From Petrosia ficiformis (taxonomy: Eukaryota > Porifera > Demospongiae > Haplosclerida > Petrosiidae), in assembly GCA_947044365.1 (NCBI GenBank), contig OX345652.1, positions 1,085,001 through 1,149,000 on the forward strand: a stretch of 64,000 nt of DNA, in the 5' to 3' direction. Shown here piece by piece: positions 33,338-47,983 of this stretch. Numbering within the stretch: the first letter of the stretch is position 1; the number at the start of each line of letters is the position of its first letter. Below the pieces are notes generated by a model. That model ran no database searches. It was not told where the DNA came from and saw nothing but the letters and a program-made list of their open reading frames with translations. Both the position numbers and the translations under genes were made by a program.

Positions 33338-36300
33338 ATGAATAGGTATGTTATATTATAACTGATTTGCCTATACTATTTCTAATGTCATGCAATCATG
33401 AGCAATCTTGGTTTGAACATTATTGTAACATATATTAAATAGAATTCTTGGCTAAACTAATAATTCATTTAAGTACAATGCACAATTATTGCAAGTATAA
33501 CTTAAATTTTTATACACAACTATTTATCCAGTTCCTGGCTTGTATTTGTGGTTCTATTTACACTTACTGGAACACAATTAGTACTGTCAAAATATGTCAT
33601 CATATCTAATACTAATCAATTGAAGGAAATGCTTTGCAGTAATTCTTCAACACAACTACAAAACAATTTGGTACTAAAGCTCAATGTGTCATCTTATGAA
33701 TTATATCAAATTGATGAATATTGCATTGTACAGAACATCAACAACCTCACTGTTCAGGGTGTGAATGGAAACTCCACTATACGTTGTGTTCCTGTTGGTA
33801 GTCCTGGTTCTGGATTTGGTTTCATAAACATCACCAATTTATTATTGGCAAATCTCCATTTTGATGGTTGCGGAGGGGTCATTCCAAGCACAGCTGTTAG
33901 AAGTTTCAATAATACTCATCCTCATCTTCTATATAAACAAAGAGCAGTACTAATGTTTAATCTCTGTAACAATGTGACAATAAGACAGGTCAATATTGAT
34001 AACTTGTATTTTGGGTATGCTATTTTAATTCTAAACCCTTTTGGAACATTTGAAGTGTTAAACACAACAGTGTCCAAAGGGCAAGGTGGCATTCTCTGCA
34101 GTGATGATACAACTTCATGTCCAGGTAGTGGTATTGCAGCAATATTCAAAAATAGAGGAAAAAGTACAAAGGAAAATTATGTTCAGGTTGTATTAAAAGA
34201 GACAACATCTCGAGAAAATGGTAATGCTATTTCTAATATTCCTGCAATTTCAAATCTTAGAAAATATGAAGCTTGTCAATTACCTGTTGTAGGAGCTGCT
34301 GGATTGACTGTTATTTTTACACAGACAGATTATGTTGCTAATTTTACTGCAACACAAAGCACAATAGGTGATTTTAACTTTGGAACAGTAGCTGGAGGAA
34401 TGTTAATTCTCTTCCTTAATGGTATGGAAAAATTCTATGCTGCTTTAATAAACACTAATTTAGACAAAGGAAGCTTACTTGCTAATACAAATCAAATTGG
34501 AGGATCTGGTATTGCCATTCATAGCTTTATTTGTGGTAAATGTAGCAGTAGTACGTTTGAGTCTCATCCAATTTATTTGGATACTGTAAACATAATTGGA
34601 TTAGGAGCCGATCGTATATCAAAACTACAGTATGGTGGTACATTTTACATGGACATTCATGAAAGCTGTGGTAACAATTTCAAGCAATTTTTGTTAAAGA
34701 AGGTGAATTTTATAAGACGCTTCGATCATGTATTTCAACCAGCAATGTATGCAATCGTGAGACCCCCTAAAGCTAACAATTCTATTATTTTGGAAAGCTG
34801 TGAGATGATACAAAGAACTAAATATACTGCTAGTTCTTCTCAAGTTGCAGTAATGACATTTGTCAATTGGAAAAATGTAACAATATGTGGAGAAAGTTAC
34901 TTTCATGAAAGTGAGAATCCAGTCCTGGCTGTTTACAATACTAATCTGTTTATACAAGGAAGAATGAAATTCATAAATAACAGTGGTACTAATGGAGCAG
35001 CAATATCTCTTTATCATTCTTCATATCTATTCTTAATTCCACCACTACATGCAACATTTCTCAACAACAAAGCGTTACTTTATGGTGGTGCAATATATGC
35101 TGTAAATGATCCAGTACCTGGAGACAATATGTGTGTTATACAGTTAGGTGTAAACACATCAAACCTTGATAATTTAGACATTATGATGACCTTTATTAAT
35201 AACAAAGCTGGGTTAGCTGGAAATAGTATCTATGCTGCATTAATATACAACTGTATCCAGTATTACTCTACTGATCTTGATATCAGAGTATTGTTAAATG
35301 CCACATTTGAACCTATACCAACAGATGATGGTTTACAACATATATCTTCAGTACCTGTTGAAATATGCTACTGCAGTATATCAAATGTAAGTGATGATAA
35401 GATTCAACTACATTGTACAAGTTCAGGAACACCAATTCAAGTCATTGACACATACCCTGGTAAATCTATTACACTCAGCATAGTAGTAGTAGATGCTATG
35501 GGTTTAATAGTATATTCACCTGTTAGTGCTTCAATTACTCCCTACCACTACTATGGTCCTCGTTTATCACAAGATGTGTTAACTTTGAAGGAAGGTCAAG
35601 ACTTAGTATCCCTTTCTGTACTTAGATGTAGCAAAGTTACATACAATATACACAGTAAAACTAACCAACCAAACCATGGATATTTGCAATTGGCTGTACC
35701 AGGAAATGAACCAAGCTTGTCAGCTCTTATTTATGTATATCCTTGTCCAATTGGATTCCAATTATCTAATAATGGAATTTGTGAGTGCAATCATTTCATT
35801 ACTAAAGTAATTACAAATGCTAAGTGTAACATAAGTACATTGCTTATTACTCGACCAATTGGATCATGGCTTGGTAGAATAAATAATTTCACATTTGGAT
35901 TTACTAACATATGTCCATCTGGTAACTGTAGATCGACTACAATAGCAATTAATGTATCAGATATAGATCATTCTATATGTATTGATGGTAAAATTGGAGT
36001 TCTTTGTGGACAATGTATAAATACACTTAGCATTATATTTGGTACTACCAAGTGCAGACATTGTTCTAACCTATGGCTTCTAACCTTAGTAGGTTATGCT
36101 GCCATTGGAGTGATACTTGTGACTGTTTTACTCTTCCTTAGACTCACATTATCAGAAGGACCACTTGCTAGTATTATACTTACAAATAATATTATTGCTG
36201 TTTCTACTATTGACTATCTTGATGATGATAATGTGTTTATATCAGGAATGAGAATCTTTGTATCACTCATGAATCTCAACCTTGGATTTCCATTGTGCTT

Positions 36301-37225
36301 TTATGATGGAATGACAACAGCAATAAAGATAGGACTACAGTTTACATTTCCAGTATACTTATGGACCATTGTAATTGTGTTTATTGTTTTAAGTCGATAC
36401 TCCACTCGTGTCTCAAATCAAACAGCAGCATCATCAGTACAAGTGTTGGCCACACTCATCCATCTTTCTTTTTCAAAACTGCTCATCACTAGTATTGATA
36501 TACTAATATATACACGTGTTAAAACAGGAAATAATGACATTATCACTGTATGGTACAAAGATGGTAGTGTTGTCTATTTACAAGATAAGGAACACATCAT
36601 ACTTTTCTCTATTGCTATAGTGACACTAGTCTTATTCATACTTCCGTATATAATAATTGTCACTTTTGGGAACTATTTCTTGAGATGGAAACGCTTACAT
36701 CACTTTCGATCCTTCATAGAATCATTTCATGGACCATATAAACATACACTTGGATATTGGTTTGGTGTGAGAGTATTAGTTGTTGTGTACATATATATTG
36801 TGTTCACAGCACTGAGAGGGGTTGATGTTACTTTAATGCTGTTTCTTCAAGTGATATCAATGATCCCTTTGCTAGTTTTACAAGGCTATGTCAAGCCCTT
36901 CCGGCAGAATGGTTTAAACAGGATGGATTCATTTTGTCTCTTTGTAGTTATATTGCATATTATTGTTGCTTTGTTATGTGTACCAGTAATGAATCATACA
37001 TCACAAACTCTATCATATATTACTGTTTCACTGACAGCTGTGGTATTTTGTATACTGGTGATTAATATATCATCAAAATGTTTGGGTAAGTTTAAAGTCA
37101 AGAAATGTAATACTCAGTTTTGTGATGATAGAGAAACACGTCACTCTACAGAGAGACATATGCAAGAAGATGATAAAGAGGAGTATGATGAAATGAGACA
37201 AGCTTTACTGATACTTGCTGACTGA
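33338..37225 (+). CDS. Copy 6: intact family member
   Basis: Exon 1 is 33338-33345 (ATG AAT AG), the intron 33346-33531 (186 bases), and exon 2 33532-37225, giving 1233 residues. It begins MNSSWLVFVVLFTLTGTQ. The open frame alone would start at a GTG, so the spliced start is preferred. The variable segment is the ALINTNLDKGS type, with KSTKENYVQVVLKE upstream of it, as in copy 3, and copy 3 is broken. This is therefore the only complete intact carrier of that type in the window. The cysteine module, nine hydrophobic segments, HGPYK and tail (DDKEEYDEMRQAL) are intact. The copy-specific change WYKDG replaces WYGDG in the loop before the fifth segment. Confidence 0.87.
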
Positions 37226-38486
37226 GTTATATTTTTCAACAAATTGTGTTTGATATTTAAACCTCAAAACTCTAGCATATCATTGTAGCTAATAATGATT
37301 TAAATAATTATTTTAATACTGAATTTTTTCTGTGGATTATATACTATTCCATGTAGCTTAGTTATAATTTGTGGATATTATGTCAATTGTGGTTTATAAT
37401 AATTGTTGCTCAATAATAATTTTATGCGTATTTTTTTAAATTTGAGAGTGCTCTAGAACATAGTCTGCTAACTCGGAATCAAAAGTGAGAAATTGTTTAA
37501 TTTGCATTAATTAAAAGGTCTACTTCACTAAATTTTTTGATTACGATTATTTACTCCATTTTGAGAGCATTCTTGATTGTATATACAACATGATTAATTG
37601 TGTAGACAAGACATGTCCTTAACTAATTCCTGACTTTTAAACAAACATGCAATTCTATAAATGTCAAACAGGTCAAAAGAATTATACTTGTGAATGGAAA
37701 TGAAAGAAGAGTCTACAATGATATTGTAATATATTTGTTTATCAATCATTTGTGGAAACTCATGTGTATCTTATTAGTCACATAAACATCTCAAGTTGAT
37801 CTATATTATATTATCACACAAAGCTGTCCTTATAATTATCACTACAGAAAACAAATTTGTTAAAACATCCAAAATTAATAATTTATTGGTTAGTATAGTA
37901 GAAGGAATAGTTTAGTTATTTATAAGTTTGTAAATAATTATAATTATACATGTTAATAATATTAGCAAAAATGTTATCTTTCAGTTTGCTAGTTTACTTT
38001 TAAACTCACATGTATGACATTTTATATGTTATACAGTATATATACATTAACATAATTGGAACAGTTATAAAAATTCAACTTTGCAATTGCACTTGTGAAT
38101 GAAAAGAAAAGAATTGTCTAGAATGAATAAGTATGCTGTATTACAATTATCATCAATAAATTGCCTATTATATTCAGAAGGTATATTCATACATGTGTAT
38201 GATTAAGCTGATAAACATTATTATTTAGAAGAAAACCCAAGTGGAATTATTCATTTAAATGTGTTACATAAAGATTTCACATCTGCTACTAGATTAATGT
38301 TGACTTAGATATACAACTGCCTTAAATTATGTTGACCAATGAGATTACTTAATCTCAATCGCTCAATTAGATACACATTTTTCTGTTTATGTATCTAATT
38401 CAACATTTAAATTATGCAATGTTATTGGTCAAACCCTGATTGTTATTCAGATACGTGGTTATATATATACATATATATATATATAT

Positions 38487-39005
38487 ACCGTAATGAAACT
38501 ACACTTCAAAGGAAACCGTTGGTATATACAACTAATATACTCCCTGCTTGTGGTTAATAATGTTGTGCTGTGCATTTCATTCATGAAAACACAGAGACAC
38601 TTGTTAGAACTTCCTTAGAACAAGTAGGAGTTCAAATTTCACTACACAAGTATCGCTTGGGTTTTTGCTATTGTAGTCTTCAAACCAATCTTTCAGGTTA
38701 TGATCATCGTTCTCTTTCTTGCTTGACAGTTATATATGAGATCTACATTGTGGGGTAGCTAGAAAACACGGACTATGGATCACAGATCAAATGAACTATG
38801 AATTTTGTTAAAATCAAGTGATGAGCACATAATAAATGTCATTAAATTAGATTGTTACAATTAAAGGCGATAGGGACAAGCGTGCAGCGTGAGCCCTCCA
38901 TAAAGGTGACTTAAGCCCTCTAGCTACCGAATACAGCGAGGCAGTATTCTTATCATTTTTAGGGTGCAATCACTATGTGGTGAACCCGTGTTTCCTTGTT
39001 TCCCA
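38487..39005. repeat. Duplicated spacer element, copy B
   Basis: Counterpart of 26491-27010, with small substitutions and indels such as ATTAAATTAGATTG replacing ATTAGCGTTAATGGATTG. Confidence 0.6.
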
Positions 39006-39011
39006 TTTCCA

Positions 39012-39300
39012 TATATATATATATGTAATATATATAGTATGTGCTAATAGGTCCTATATACTAAATATAGGACCCGAGTTTCTGTCTGAGGATGTGATAT
39101 AGCCCGAGCCTGCGAGGGCTATATCCCATCCGAGGACACAAAACAAGGATCCTATATTCAGTATATAGGACCTATTAGCATACTATATACAATATATTGT
39201 ATGATGGTGACATCTCCTACATAGTGTGCACATGGAAGGTCTATATACAATATATAGGACTCACCACATCAAAGGGATGATGTCACCATCATACTATATA
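39012..39300. mobile_element. Palindromic MITE-like element
   Basis: It sits in a TA tract. The left end reads TATAGTATGTGCTAATAGG and the right end GATGTCACCATCATACTATA. The centre, near 39083-39145, is a GC-rich palindrome (GATGTGATATAGCCCGAG ... GAGGGCTATATCCCATCC). No coding capacity. Confidence 0.75.
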
Positions 39301-39524
39301 ATTAAGCGTAAGGTTATACCTAACAACACAGATAAGTGTACGCAGTGGGCATATATTTGACGTTTCTGTAAGTTAATGAATATATTATATGTACCATGTC
39401 TTCTTGGTGTATACGGCAATATAAGACCTTTGCCCCTCCACATCAGCTCTCGGCTGTGCCTCGGGCTAATATCTCAGGGCTCAGGTCTTGTATTCACCAT
39501 ATGCATATACACCTCGAAGCCATG

Positions 39525-39550
39525 GTATATATATTACATATATATATTAT

Positions 39551-39587
<37 letters not shown>

Positions 39588-39657
39588 TATATATATATAT
39601 AATTTATATATAATTATATATATATATAATTATATATATATATATAATTATATATAT
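39525..39657. repeat. TA-rich microsatellite array
   Basis: TA tracts punctuated by regularly spaced AATTA steps, about 130 bases. It lies before TTTGTTACTCCAAACTC, the standard place in the spacer. Confidence 0.9.
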
Positions 39658-40316
39658 TTGTTACTCCAAACTCTTTATCAAAATCCTGTATAATGGTATT
39701 TGGATTTTATATCATGTTATCTTGTGTACCTTATTAGCAAGAAAAACATGGAAGCTATATAAAAACAGTGCAAAACAAGTATATTTTGGACTGGGTGGTG
39801 ATGAAAGTAGACTCTACCAATTATTATCATATAGGAGAAAGAGAACAGTTTAACTATTTATAACTTCATTAACAGTGTTATTTCAAGTCTTAGACACAGA
39901 TCTTGATAATATCACAAACATATAAGATGAAGTGTTTTCTGCCAGAATAATATTGACTTAATGCATGCATGCATGCATGCACTGTCTGCTTCAATACAAT
40001 ATTAAATAGACTCGTTGCGATATTCTTAAACTTGTTAACTAACACTTTTATAATTCATAATGAAAACTAGGTAAATAGTTGTTTCAGAAACGTAAAGAAG
40101 AAAACATTTTGTATTCATATATACTATTACTGAAATGAAATGCACATTTTCACAGTTTAGCTAATATATTATTAATCGCTCTGGAAGTTGTATTTGGCAT
40201 TAAGCGTCACCATTATGATAGGTTATTTTAACATAGGTTGATTGGGTTTTTGGTTCGTTTTAACTCATGCACTTTACCTACATTTCGCTTTGTGTCTATG
40301 TCATGGCCGCACAAAT

Positions 40317-40565
40317 ATGGACTATTTTAATGTTTTGTTTATAGTAAACAGTTATAGTTTATTGAAACACTTCAGTAAACAGAAGGCAAGTGATCTTATA
40401 TCTTATTTATTTCTTTGGACTGCAAGTATGTTAATTCCTAAAGCTTTTAAAGTTTATTTTATATCATGTGATTGTTGTCATTACAAAGATCCAGTGTTCC
40501 AAACTTTATGTAGAATATTTGGGGAAGCACAGCCTGTGGAACTATATAATCTAACTGGTTCAAAC
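40317..40565 (+). repeat. Conserved upstream block, copy 7
   Basis: Full block preceded by TCATGGCCGCACAAATATGG. It is nearly identical to the copy 5 block. A TTG-headed frame (40242-40640) runs through it, but equivalent frames are broken in other copies. Confidence 0.6.
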
Positions 40566-40902
40566 ATCAAATCACTCTTGACATATGATGATATATGTGT
40601 TATATATGTGTACATGTATGGGTGCTCGGTCCATTATTAGTGACTGTATATTACAGAAACTGAAAGGTATATTACTGCTATAAAAGGTAAGATGCTGGAA
40701 AAGCAAATTAAAACTTTTTTTTCTCTGAATGCATTATGTTTACTGATTGAAAATTTAATTGCTTTACTGCGTGATATACATACGATATATAGTCTAATGA
40801 AAATTATGTGAACCAGAAATTTGTAACTGTGTCAATCCTATCATAATAAGCTGTTGTTCCCACGCACATCATAATCACACACACGCACACACACACACAC
40901 AT

Positions 40903-41014
40903 ATTCTGTATATATGTACATACTGTCGTATGCTTTAACCCAGGCATTTATTTACATACACAACAATCTTACAAACGAACATCAGTTCAAAGAACAAGAG
41001 TGAAAACAACAAAT
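40903..41014 (+). promoter_or_regulatory. Putative core promoter and leader, copy 7
   Basis: TATATATG at 40909 is 106 bases before the ATG, after a CA tract. Close to copy 5 apart from a TTTA insertion (GGCATTTATTTACATAC). Confidence 0.45.
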
Positions 41015-44000
41015 ATGAATAGGTATGTTGTATTATAATTCATTTGCCTATTCTGTTATTAAAGTCATGTGTGATCAATCTCAAAAACTGGTTTAAATAG
41101 TACTGTAACGGTATATACACTATTAAAACAACGTAATTGAATTCTTAGCTAAACTAATTATTCATCCTAATACATTATTGTAAATTTATATACACAACTA
41201 TACTTATCCAGTGCCTGGCTTGTATTTTTGGTTCTACTTACACTTACTGGAACACAAGTAGTAATATCAAAATATGTCATCATATCTAATACTAATCAAT
41301 TGAAGGAAATGCTTTGCAGTAATTCTTCAAAACAACTAAACTATTTGGTAGTAAAGCTCAATGTGTCATCTTATGAATTATATCAAATTGATGGATATTG
41401 CATTGTACAGAACATCAACAACCTCACTGTTCAGGGTGTTAAGCAAAACTCCACTATACATTGTGTTCCTGTTGGTAGTCCTGGTTCTGGGTTTGGTTTC
41501 ATAAACATCACCAATTTATTATTGGCAAATCTTCATTTTGATGATTGTGGAGGGATAATTCCAAGTACAGCTGTTAGAAGTTTCAATAATACTCATCCTC
41601 AACTTCTATATAAACAAAGAGCAGTACTAATGTTTAATCTCTGTAACAATGTGACAATAAGACAGGTCAATATTGGTAACATGTATTTTGGGTATGCTAT
41701 TTTAATTCTAAACCCTTTTGGAACATTTGAAGTGTTAAACATAAGAGTGTCCGAAGGAAAAGATGGCATTCTCTGCAGTGATGATACAACTTCATGTTCG
41801 GGCAGTGGTATTGCAGCAATATTCAAAAATAGTGCAGATAATGAAAAAATTGCTCAAGTGACATTAAAGGAAACAAAAGTTTAAACAAATTGTAATAACA
41901 TTCCTAATATTCCAGCACTTTCAAGTCTTAGAAAATATGAAGCTTGTCAATTACCTGTTGTAGGAGCTGCTGGATTGACCATTATTTTTACACAGACAGA
42001 TTATATTGCTAATTTTACTACAACACAAAGCACAATAGGTGGACCAAACTATGGATCAGTAGCTGGAGGAATGTTAATTCTCTTTCTTAATGGTATGGAA
42101 AAATCCCATGTTTCTCTAACAAATACTAATTCCTACGGTGGAGGCTTGCTTGCTAATACAAATCAAGTTGGAGGGTCTGGAATTACTATTCATAGTTTTA
42201 ATTGTGGTAAATGTAGCAGTGGTACACTAGACTCACCTAGGTTGCTTCCAATGTATTTGGATACCATGTACATTTCAGACAATTATGGTCAAATGTTACA
42301 AACATTAAAGTATGGTGGTATGTTTTATATAGAAATTCATGAAAGCTGTGCATACAATTTCAAGCTATTTTTAATGAAGAAATTGAAACTAAAAGTACAC
42401 TTTGAAGCTTTCTTTCTGCCGGGAATGTATGCAGTTGTGAGACCCTCAAAAGCTAACTATTCTATCGTTTTCGAAAGCTGCGAGTTAAAACAAGTCTCGC
42501 CAAATGCTGTTAGTTTATACTCTAAAGTTACCACAATGACATTCGTCAATTGGAGAAATGTTACCATATATATGTGGAGAAAGTTTCTTTCATGAAAGTG
42601 AGAACCCAGTCCTGGCAGTTTACAATACTAACCTGTTTATACAAGGAAGAATGAAATTCACAAATAACAGTGGTACTAATGGAGCAGCAATATCTCTTTA
42701 TCATTCTTCATATCTATTCTTAATTCCACCACTACATGCAACATTTCTCAACAACAGAGCATTACTTTATGGTGGTGCAATATATGCTGTAAATGATCCA
42801 CTACCAGGAGACAATATGTGTGTTAAACAGTTAGGTGTAAACACATCAAACTTTGATGATTTAGACATTGTGATGACTTTTATTAACAACAAAGCTGGGT
42901 TAGCTGGAAATAGTATCTATGCTGCATTAATATACAACTGTATCCAGTATTACTCTACTGATATTGATATAAGATTATTGTTAAATGCCACATTTGAATC
43001 TATACCAACACATAATGGTTTACAACATATATCTTCAGTACCTGTTGAAATATGCTACTGCAGTAAATCAAATGTAAGTGATGATAAAATTAAACTATAT
43101 TGTGCAAGTTCAGAAACACCAATTCCAGTTATTGCAACGTACCCTGATAAATCTATCCCACTCAGCATAGTAGTAGTAGATGCTACGGGTTTAATAGTAT
43201 ACTCACCTGTTAGTGCTTCAATTACTACATACCACTACTATGGTCCTAATTTATCAAAATATGCATTAACTTTGAAGGAAGGTCAAGACTTAGTATTCAC
43301 TTCTGGAATTAGATGTAGCAAAGTTACATACAATATACACAGTAAAACCAACCAACCAAACCATGGATATTTGCAATTGGCCACACTAGGAAATGAACCA
43401 AGCTTGTCAGCTCATATTTATGTATATCCTTGTCCAATTGGATTCCAATTATCTAACGATGGAATTTGTGAGTGTGATTATTTCCTTTCCAAAGTAATGT
43501 AACATAAGTACATTGCTTATTACTCGACCCATTGGATCATGGCTTGGTAGAATAAATAATTTCACACTTGGACTTACTAACATATGTCCATCTGGTAACT
43601 GTAGATCGACTGCAGTAGCAATTAATGTATCAGATATAGATCATTCTATATGTATTGATGGTAAAACTGGAGTTCTTTGTGGACAATGTATAAATAAACT
43701 TAGCATTATATTTGGTACTACTGAGTGCAGACATTGTTCTAACCTATGGCTTCTCACCTTAGTAGGTTATGTTGCCATTGGAGTGATACTTGTGACTATT
43801 TTATTCTTCTTTAGACTCACATTATCAGATGGACCACTTGCTAGTATTATACTTACAAATAATATTATTGCTGTTTCTACTATTGACTATCTTGATGATG
43901 ATAATGTGTTTATATTAGGAATGAGAGTCTTTGTATCACTCATGAATCTCAACCTTGGATTTCCATTGTGCTTTTATGATGGAATGACAACGGCAATAAA

Positions 44001-44898
44001 GACAGGACTACAGTTTATATTTCCAGTATACATATGGACCATTGTAATTGTGTTTATTGTTTTAAGCCGATACTCCATTCGTATCTCAAATCAGACGGCA
44101 GCATCATCAGTACAAGTGTTGGCCACACTCATCCATCTTTCTTTTTCAAAACTGCTCATCACCAGTATTGATATATTAATATATGCTCGTGTTAAAACAG
44201 GAAATAATGACATTATCACCGTATGGTATGGAGATGGTAGTGTTGTCTACTTACAAGATACGGAACACATCATACTTTTCTCTATTGCTATAGTGACACT
44301 AGTCTTATTCATACTTCCGTATATAATAATTGTCACATTTGGGAACTATTTCTTGAGATGCAAACGCTTACATCACTTTCGATCCTTCATAGAATCATTT
44401 CATGGACCATATAAACATACACTTGGATATTGGTTTGGTGTGAGAGTATTAGTTGTTGTGTACATATATATTGTGTTCACAGCACTGAGAGGGTTTGGTG
44501 TTACTTTAATGTTGTTTCTTCAAGTGATAGTTGTGATCTCTCTGGCACTCTTACAAACCTACTTTAAACCTCTTAGGCAGAATGGTTTAAACAGGATGGA
44601 TTCATTCTGTCTCTTTGTGATTATAGTACAAATTAGTGTTGCTACATTATGTGTACCAGTAAAACATCATACATCACAAACTCTATCATATATTACTGCC
44701 TCACTGACAGCTGTGGTATTTGGTATACTGGTGATTAATATATCATCAAAATGTTTGGGTAGGTTTAACGTCAAGAAATGTAATATTCAGTTTTGTGATG
44801 AGAAAGAAACACGGCACTCTACAGAGAGACATATGCAAGAAGAAGATGAAGAGGAGTATGATGAAATGAGACAAGCTTTACTGATACTTGCTGATTGA
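41015..44898 (+). pseudogene. Copy 7: family member with three lesions
   Basis: Exon 1 is 41015-41022, the intron 41023-41211 (189 bases), and exon 2 runs from 41212. It starts like copy 5 (MNSAWLVFLVLLTLTGTQ). Lesions relative to copy 5: CAA to TAA at 41882-41884 after KETKV; a 4-base insertion in ACCATATATATGTGG near 42570; and a 14-base deletion near 43498 in the cysteine module. The intervening frames (41975-42595, 42558-43502, 43513-44898) are otherwise open and keep all hydrophobic segments. KQLNYL replaces TQLQNNL by a small in-frame loss. The first stop would leave a secreted fragment of about 226 residues. Confidence 0.9.
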
Positions 44899-46191
44899 GT
44901 TTACATTTTTCTAGAAGTCATGTTTGATATTTCAACCTCAAAACTGTAGCATAGCATTGTAGCTATTAATTTTACAATTAATTTTGTAGCAATTATAATA
45001 ATGATGATTACTTTCTGTAGCTCCTTGTAGCTTAGTTATAATTTGTGGATATTATGTCAATTGTATAATTGTTCCTCAATATTAATTTTATGTGTAATAG
45101 ATTAAGTTGAGATGGCTCTGAACCAATGTTTGCTAACTCACTATCAAATGCTAGAATTTGCATTATTATTAAATTCTCTACCTCACTATCAAGTAGAAAA
45201 TGATTTGATTCCATAATATTTTATTTGCTCCATTTTGAGAGCATCCTTGGATAATATTAAAGTTCCACCTATACAATATGAGCTGTCCTTAATTAGATCC
45301 TGACTTTTAAACACACATGATATCCAAACAAGTTAAAAGAATTACATTTGTGGATGCAAATGAAAAAAACATGTCTACAATGATTCAGTACATAATTTAT
45401 ATTTGCGTATCAATCGTTTGTCTATTGATTATTAAAATCATGTGTATTGTATAGTCACATAAATATCTAAAGTTGATCTAAAGTATCACACAGAGCTGTC
45501 CTTATAATTATCACTACAGAAAACAAATTTGTTAAAACATACAAAATTAATAATTTATTGGTTAGTATAGTAAAAGGAATAGTAAATTTAATGTTTAGTT
45601 GTGTACATAATTATAATTACACATGTTAATAATATTAGCAAAATTGTTATCTTACAGTTTGCTAGTTTACTTTTAAACTCACATGTATGACATTTTATAT
45701 GTTATATATACAGTATAATTATATATATACATTAACATAATTGGTACAGTTATTATTAATAATTTTAATTATATATAAACATTCAACTTTGCAATTGCAC
45801 TTGTGAATGAAAAGAAAAGAATTGTCTAGAATGAATAAGTATGCTGTATTACAATTATCATCAATAAATTGCCTATTATATTCAGAAGGCATATTCATAC
45901 ATGTGTATGATTAAGCTGATAAACATTATTATTTAGAAGAAAACCCAAGTTGAATTATTATTCATTTAACTGTGTTATATAAAGATTTTTGTGTCCAACT
46001 GACTTATACTATGTTGACCAATGAGATTACTTAATTTCAATCGCTCCATTAGGTACACATTTTTCTGTTAATGTATCTAACTCAACATTCAGTAAATTAT
46101 GCAATTAACCCTATTTGTTACAATATTATTCATCAAGCTGATAAGTGTTTATATATTGTATATATATATATATACATATAGACTCTATATA

Positions 46192-46229
<38 letters not shown>

Positions 46230-46230
<1 letters not shown>

Positions 46231-46490
46231 ATGTATATTATATAGTATGCTAATAGGTCCTATATACAAAATATAGGACCTGACTGCATGATGATTTTTT
46301 CCCAAACTATATATCGATCACTTATTCTCAATGATTTCCCAACAGTTTTGGCAATAAAATACTATTATACTTGGCAATAAAGCATTGCATGTTGTTAATG
46401 GGTTAACTTCTTAGACCTGTTTTGGGTCCTATATACAGAATATAGACCTAGCCACATCAAAGGGATAATGTCACCATCATACTATATATA
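46230..46490. mobile_element. Palindromic MITE-like element, variant centre
   Basis: Left end ATATAGTATGCTAATAGGTC and right end TGTCACCATCATACTATATA, as in the family at 39012. The centre holds about 130 unrelated bases (TTTGGCAATAAAATAC ... ATGTTGTTAATGGG) instead of the GC-rich palindrome. It sits in a TA tract. Confidence 0.65.
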
Positions 46491-47320
46491 TATATATAAT
46501 ACCGGTATATACATATAATGTAATATAATATATAGATATTTGTTGCCCCAAACTCTTTATCAAATTCCGGCATTTGGATTGTATATCATGTTGTTGTGTA
46601 TTTTATTAGCAAAGATAAACATGGGAAATTTAAATTTGTGATGACATTCACTTAAACTCACATGCCCATTTGATATAATGTACATTTCATTGATAAACTG
46701 GATAGCTACACACACTGATATATAATTATACATAACTATAAAACAGTGCATAACAAGTATATTTTGGACTGGGTGGTAATAAAAGAAGATTCTATCATTA
46801 TATTATTATCATATAGGAGAAAGAGAACAGTTTAACTATTTATAACTTCATTAACAGTGTTATTTCAAGTCTTAGACACAGATCTTGATAATATCTCAAA
46901 CATATAAAATGAAGTGTATTCTGCCAGAATAATATTGACTCATGCATGCATGCATGCATGCACAGCTGTCTGCTTCAATACATATCTCAGACATTAAATA
47001 GACTCCTTGCGATATTCTTAAACTTATTAACTAACACTTTTATAATTCATAATGAAAACTGGGTAAATAGTTGTATGAGAAATGAAAAGAAGAAAACATT
47101 TGTATACATTCATGTATATACATAATAAAATGAACTGCAAATTTTTCACAGTTTGGCTAATATATTATTAATTTCTCTGGAAGAAAGTTGTATCTGGCAA
47201 TAAGCGTCACTCTTCATTATGATAGATTATTTCAACATAGGTTGATTGGTTTTATGGTTCATTTTAACTCACGCACTTTCCCTACATTTCGTTTTGTGTC
47301 TATGTCATGGCCGCACAAAT

Positions 47321-47580
47321 AAGGACTCTTTTAATGTTTTGTTTATAGTAAACAGTTATAGTTTATTGAAGCACTTCAGTAAACCGAAGGCAGGTGATCT
47401 TATATCTTATACATTTTTTTGGACTGCAAGTATGTTAATTCCTAATGCTTTTAAAGTTTATTTTATGTCATGTAAAAAGGCTGTTGATTATTTACACTAC
47501 AAAGATCAAGTGTTCCAAACTTTATGTTGAATATTTGGGAAAGCACAGCCTGTGGAACTATATAATCTAACTGGTTCAAA
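47321..47580 (+). repeat. Conserved upstream block, copy 8
   Basis: Full length, preceded by TCATGGCCGCACAAATAAGG. The spacer copy of the GCTATACTGCA hairpin is reduced to a remnant (AACTATGCTGCATG) near 47750. Confidence 0.6.
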
Positions 47581-47872
47581 CAACAAATCACCTTTTACAG
47601 TGTTATATATGTCCATCGGCCATTATAAGTGACTGTATATTACAGAAACTGAAAGATATATTACTGCTATAAAAGGTAATATGTTGGAAAAGCAAATTAG
47701 AACTCTTTTTTTTGGGGGATTATGTTTACTGATTGAAAATTAAGCTATATAACTATGCTGCATGTATGTCTAATAAAAATTATGTGAATCAGAAGGTTGC
47801 AATGATGTACATGTCAATCCTACCATAACAATCTGTCTGTTCCAGTTCTCATTAGCACACACACATATATTA

Positions 47873-47983
47873 TATGTATATATTATATGTACATACTGTT
47901 GTGTGCTTTAACTCAGGCAATTGCATACTCAACAATCTTACAAACGATCAACTTCAACTCAATAAACAAGATTGAAAACGAAT
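47873..47983 (+). promoter_or_regulatory. Putative core promoter and leader, copy 8
   Basis: TATATTATATG at 47879-47889 is about 105 bases before the ATG. The leader resembles that of copy 6 (AATAAACAAGATTGAAAAC). Confidence 0.45.

Larger units (their letters stand above)
37226..41014. other. Spacer between copies 6 and 7
   Basis: No gene seen. It holds a 3' flank like that of copy 3, then spacer like that after copy 5, the duplicated element copy B (38487-39005), a palindromic element (39012-39300), a GC-richer stretch near 39400-39520 (GGCTGTGCCTCGGGCTAAT), long TA tracts, a (GCAT)n tract at 39960-39981, the conserved upstream block and the copy 7 promoter block. Confidence 0.65.
44899..47983. 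other. Spacer between copies 7 and 8
   Basis: No gene seen. The 3' flank matches that of copy 5 and the unfilled insertion site lies near 45725. It also holds TA tracts (46155-46228), a palindromic-element relic (46230-46490), a (CATG)n tract (46940-46962), the conserved upstream block (47321-47580) and the copy 8 promoter block. Confidence 0.65.

Noticed and set aside
40242..40640. Frames through the conserved upstream block (also 47246-47530, 61729-62019, 32688-32885) as a small gene.
   Set aside because: Several start at TTG, not ATG, and equivalent frames before copies 2 and 9 are shifted by an inserted base. Better explained as non-coding conservation.
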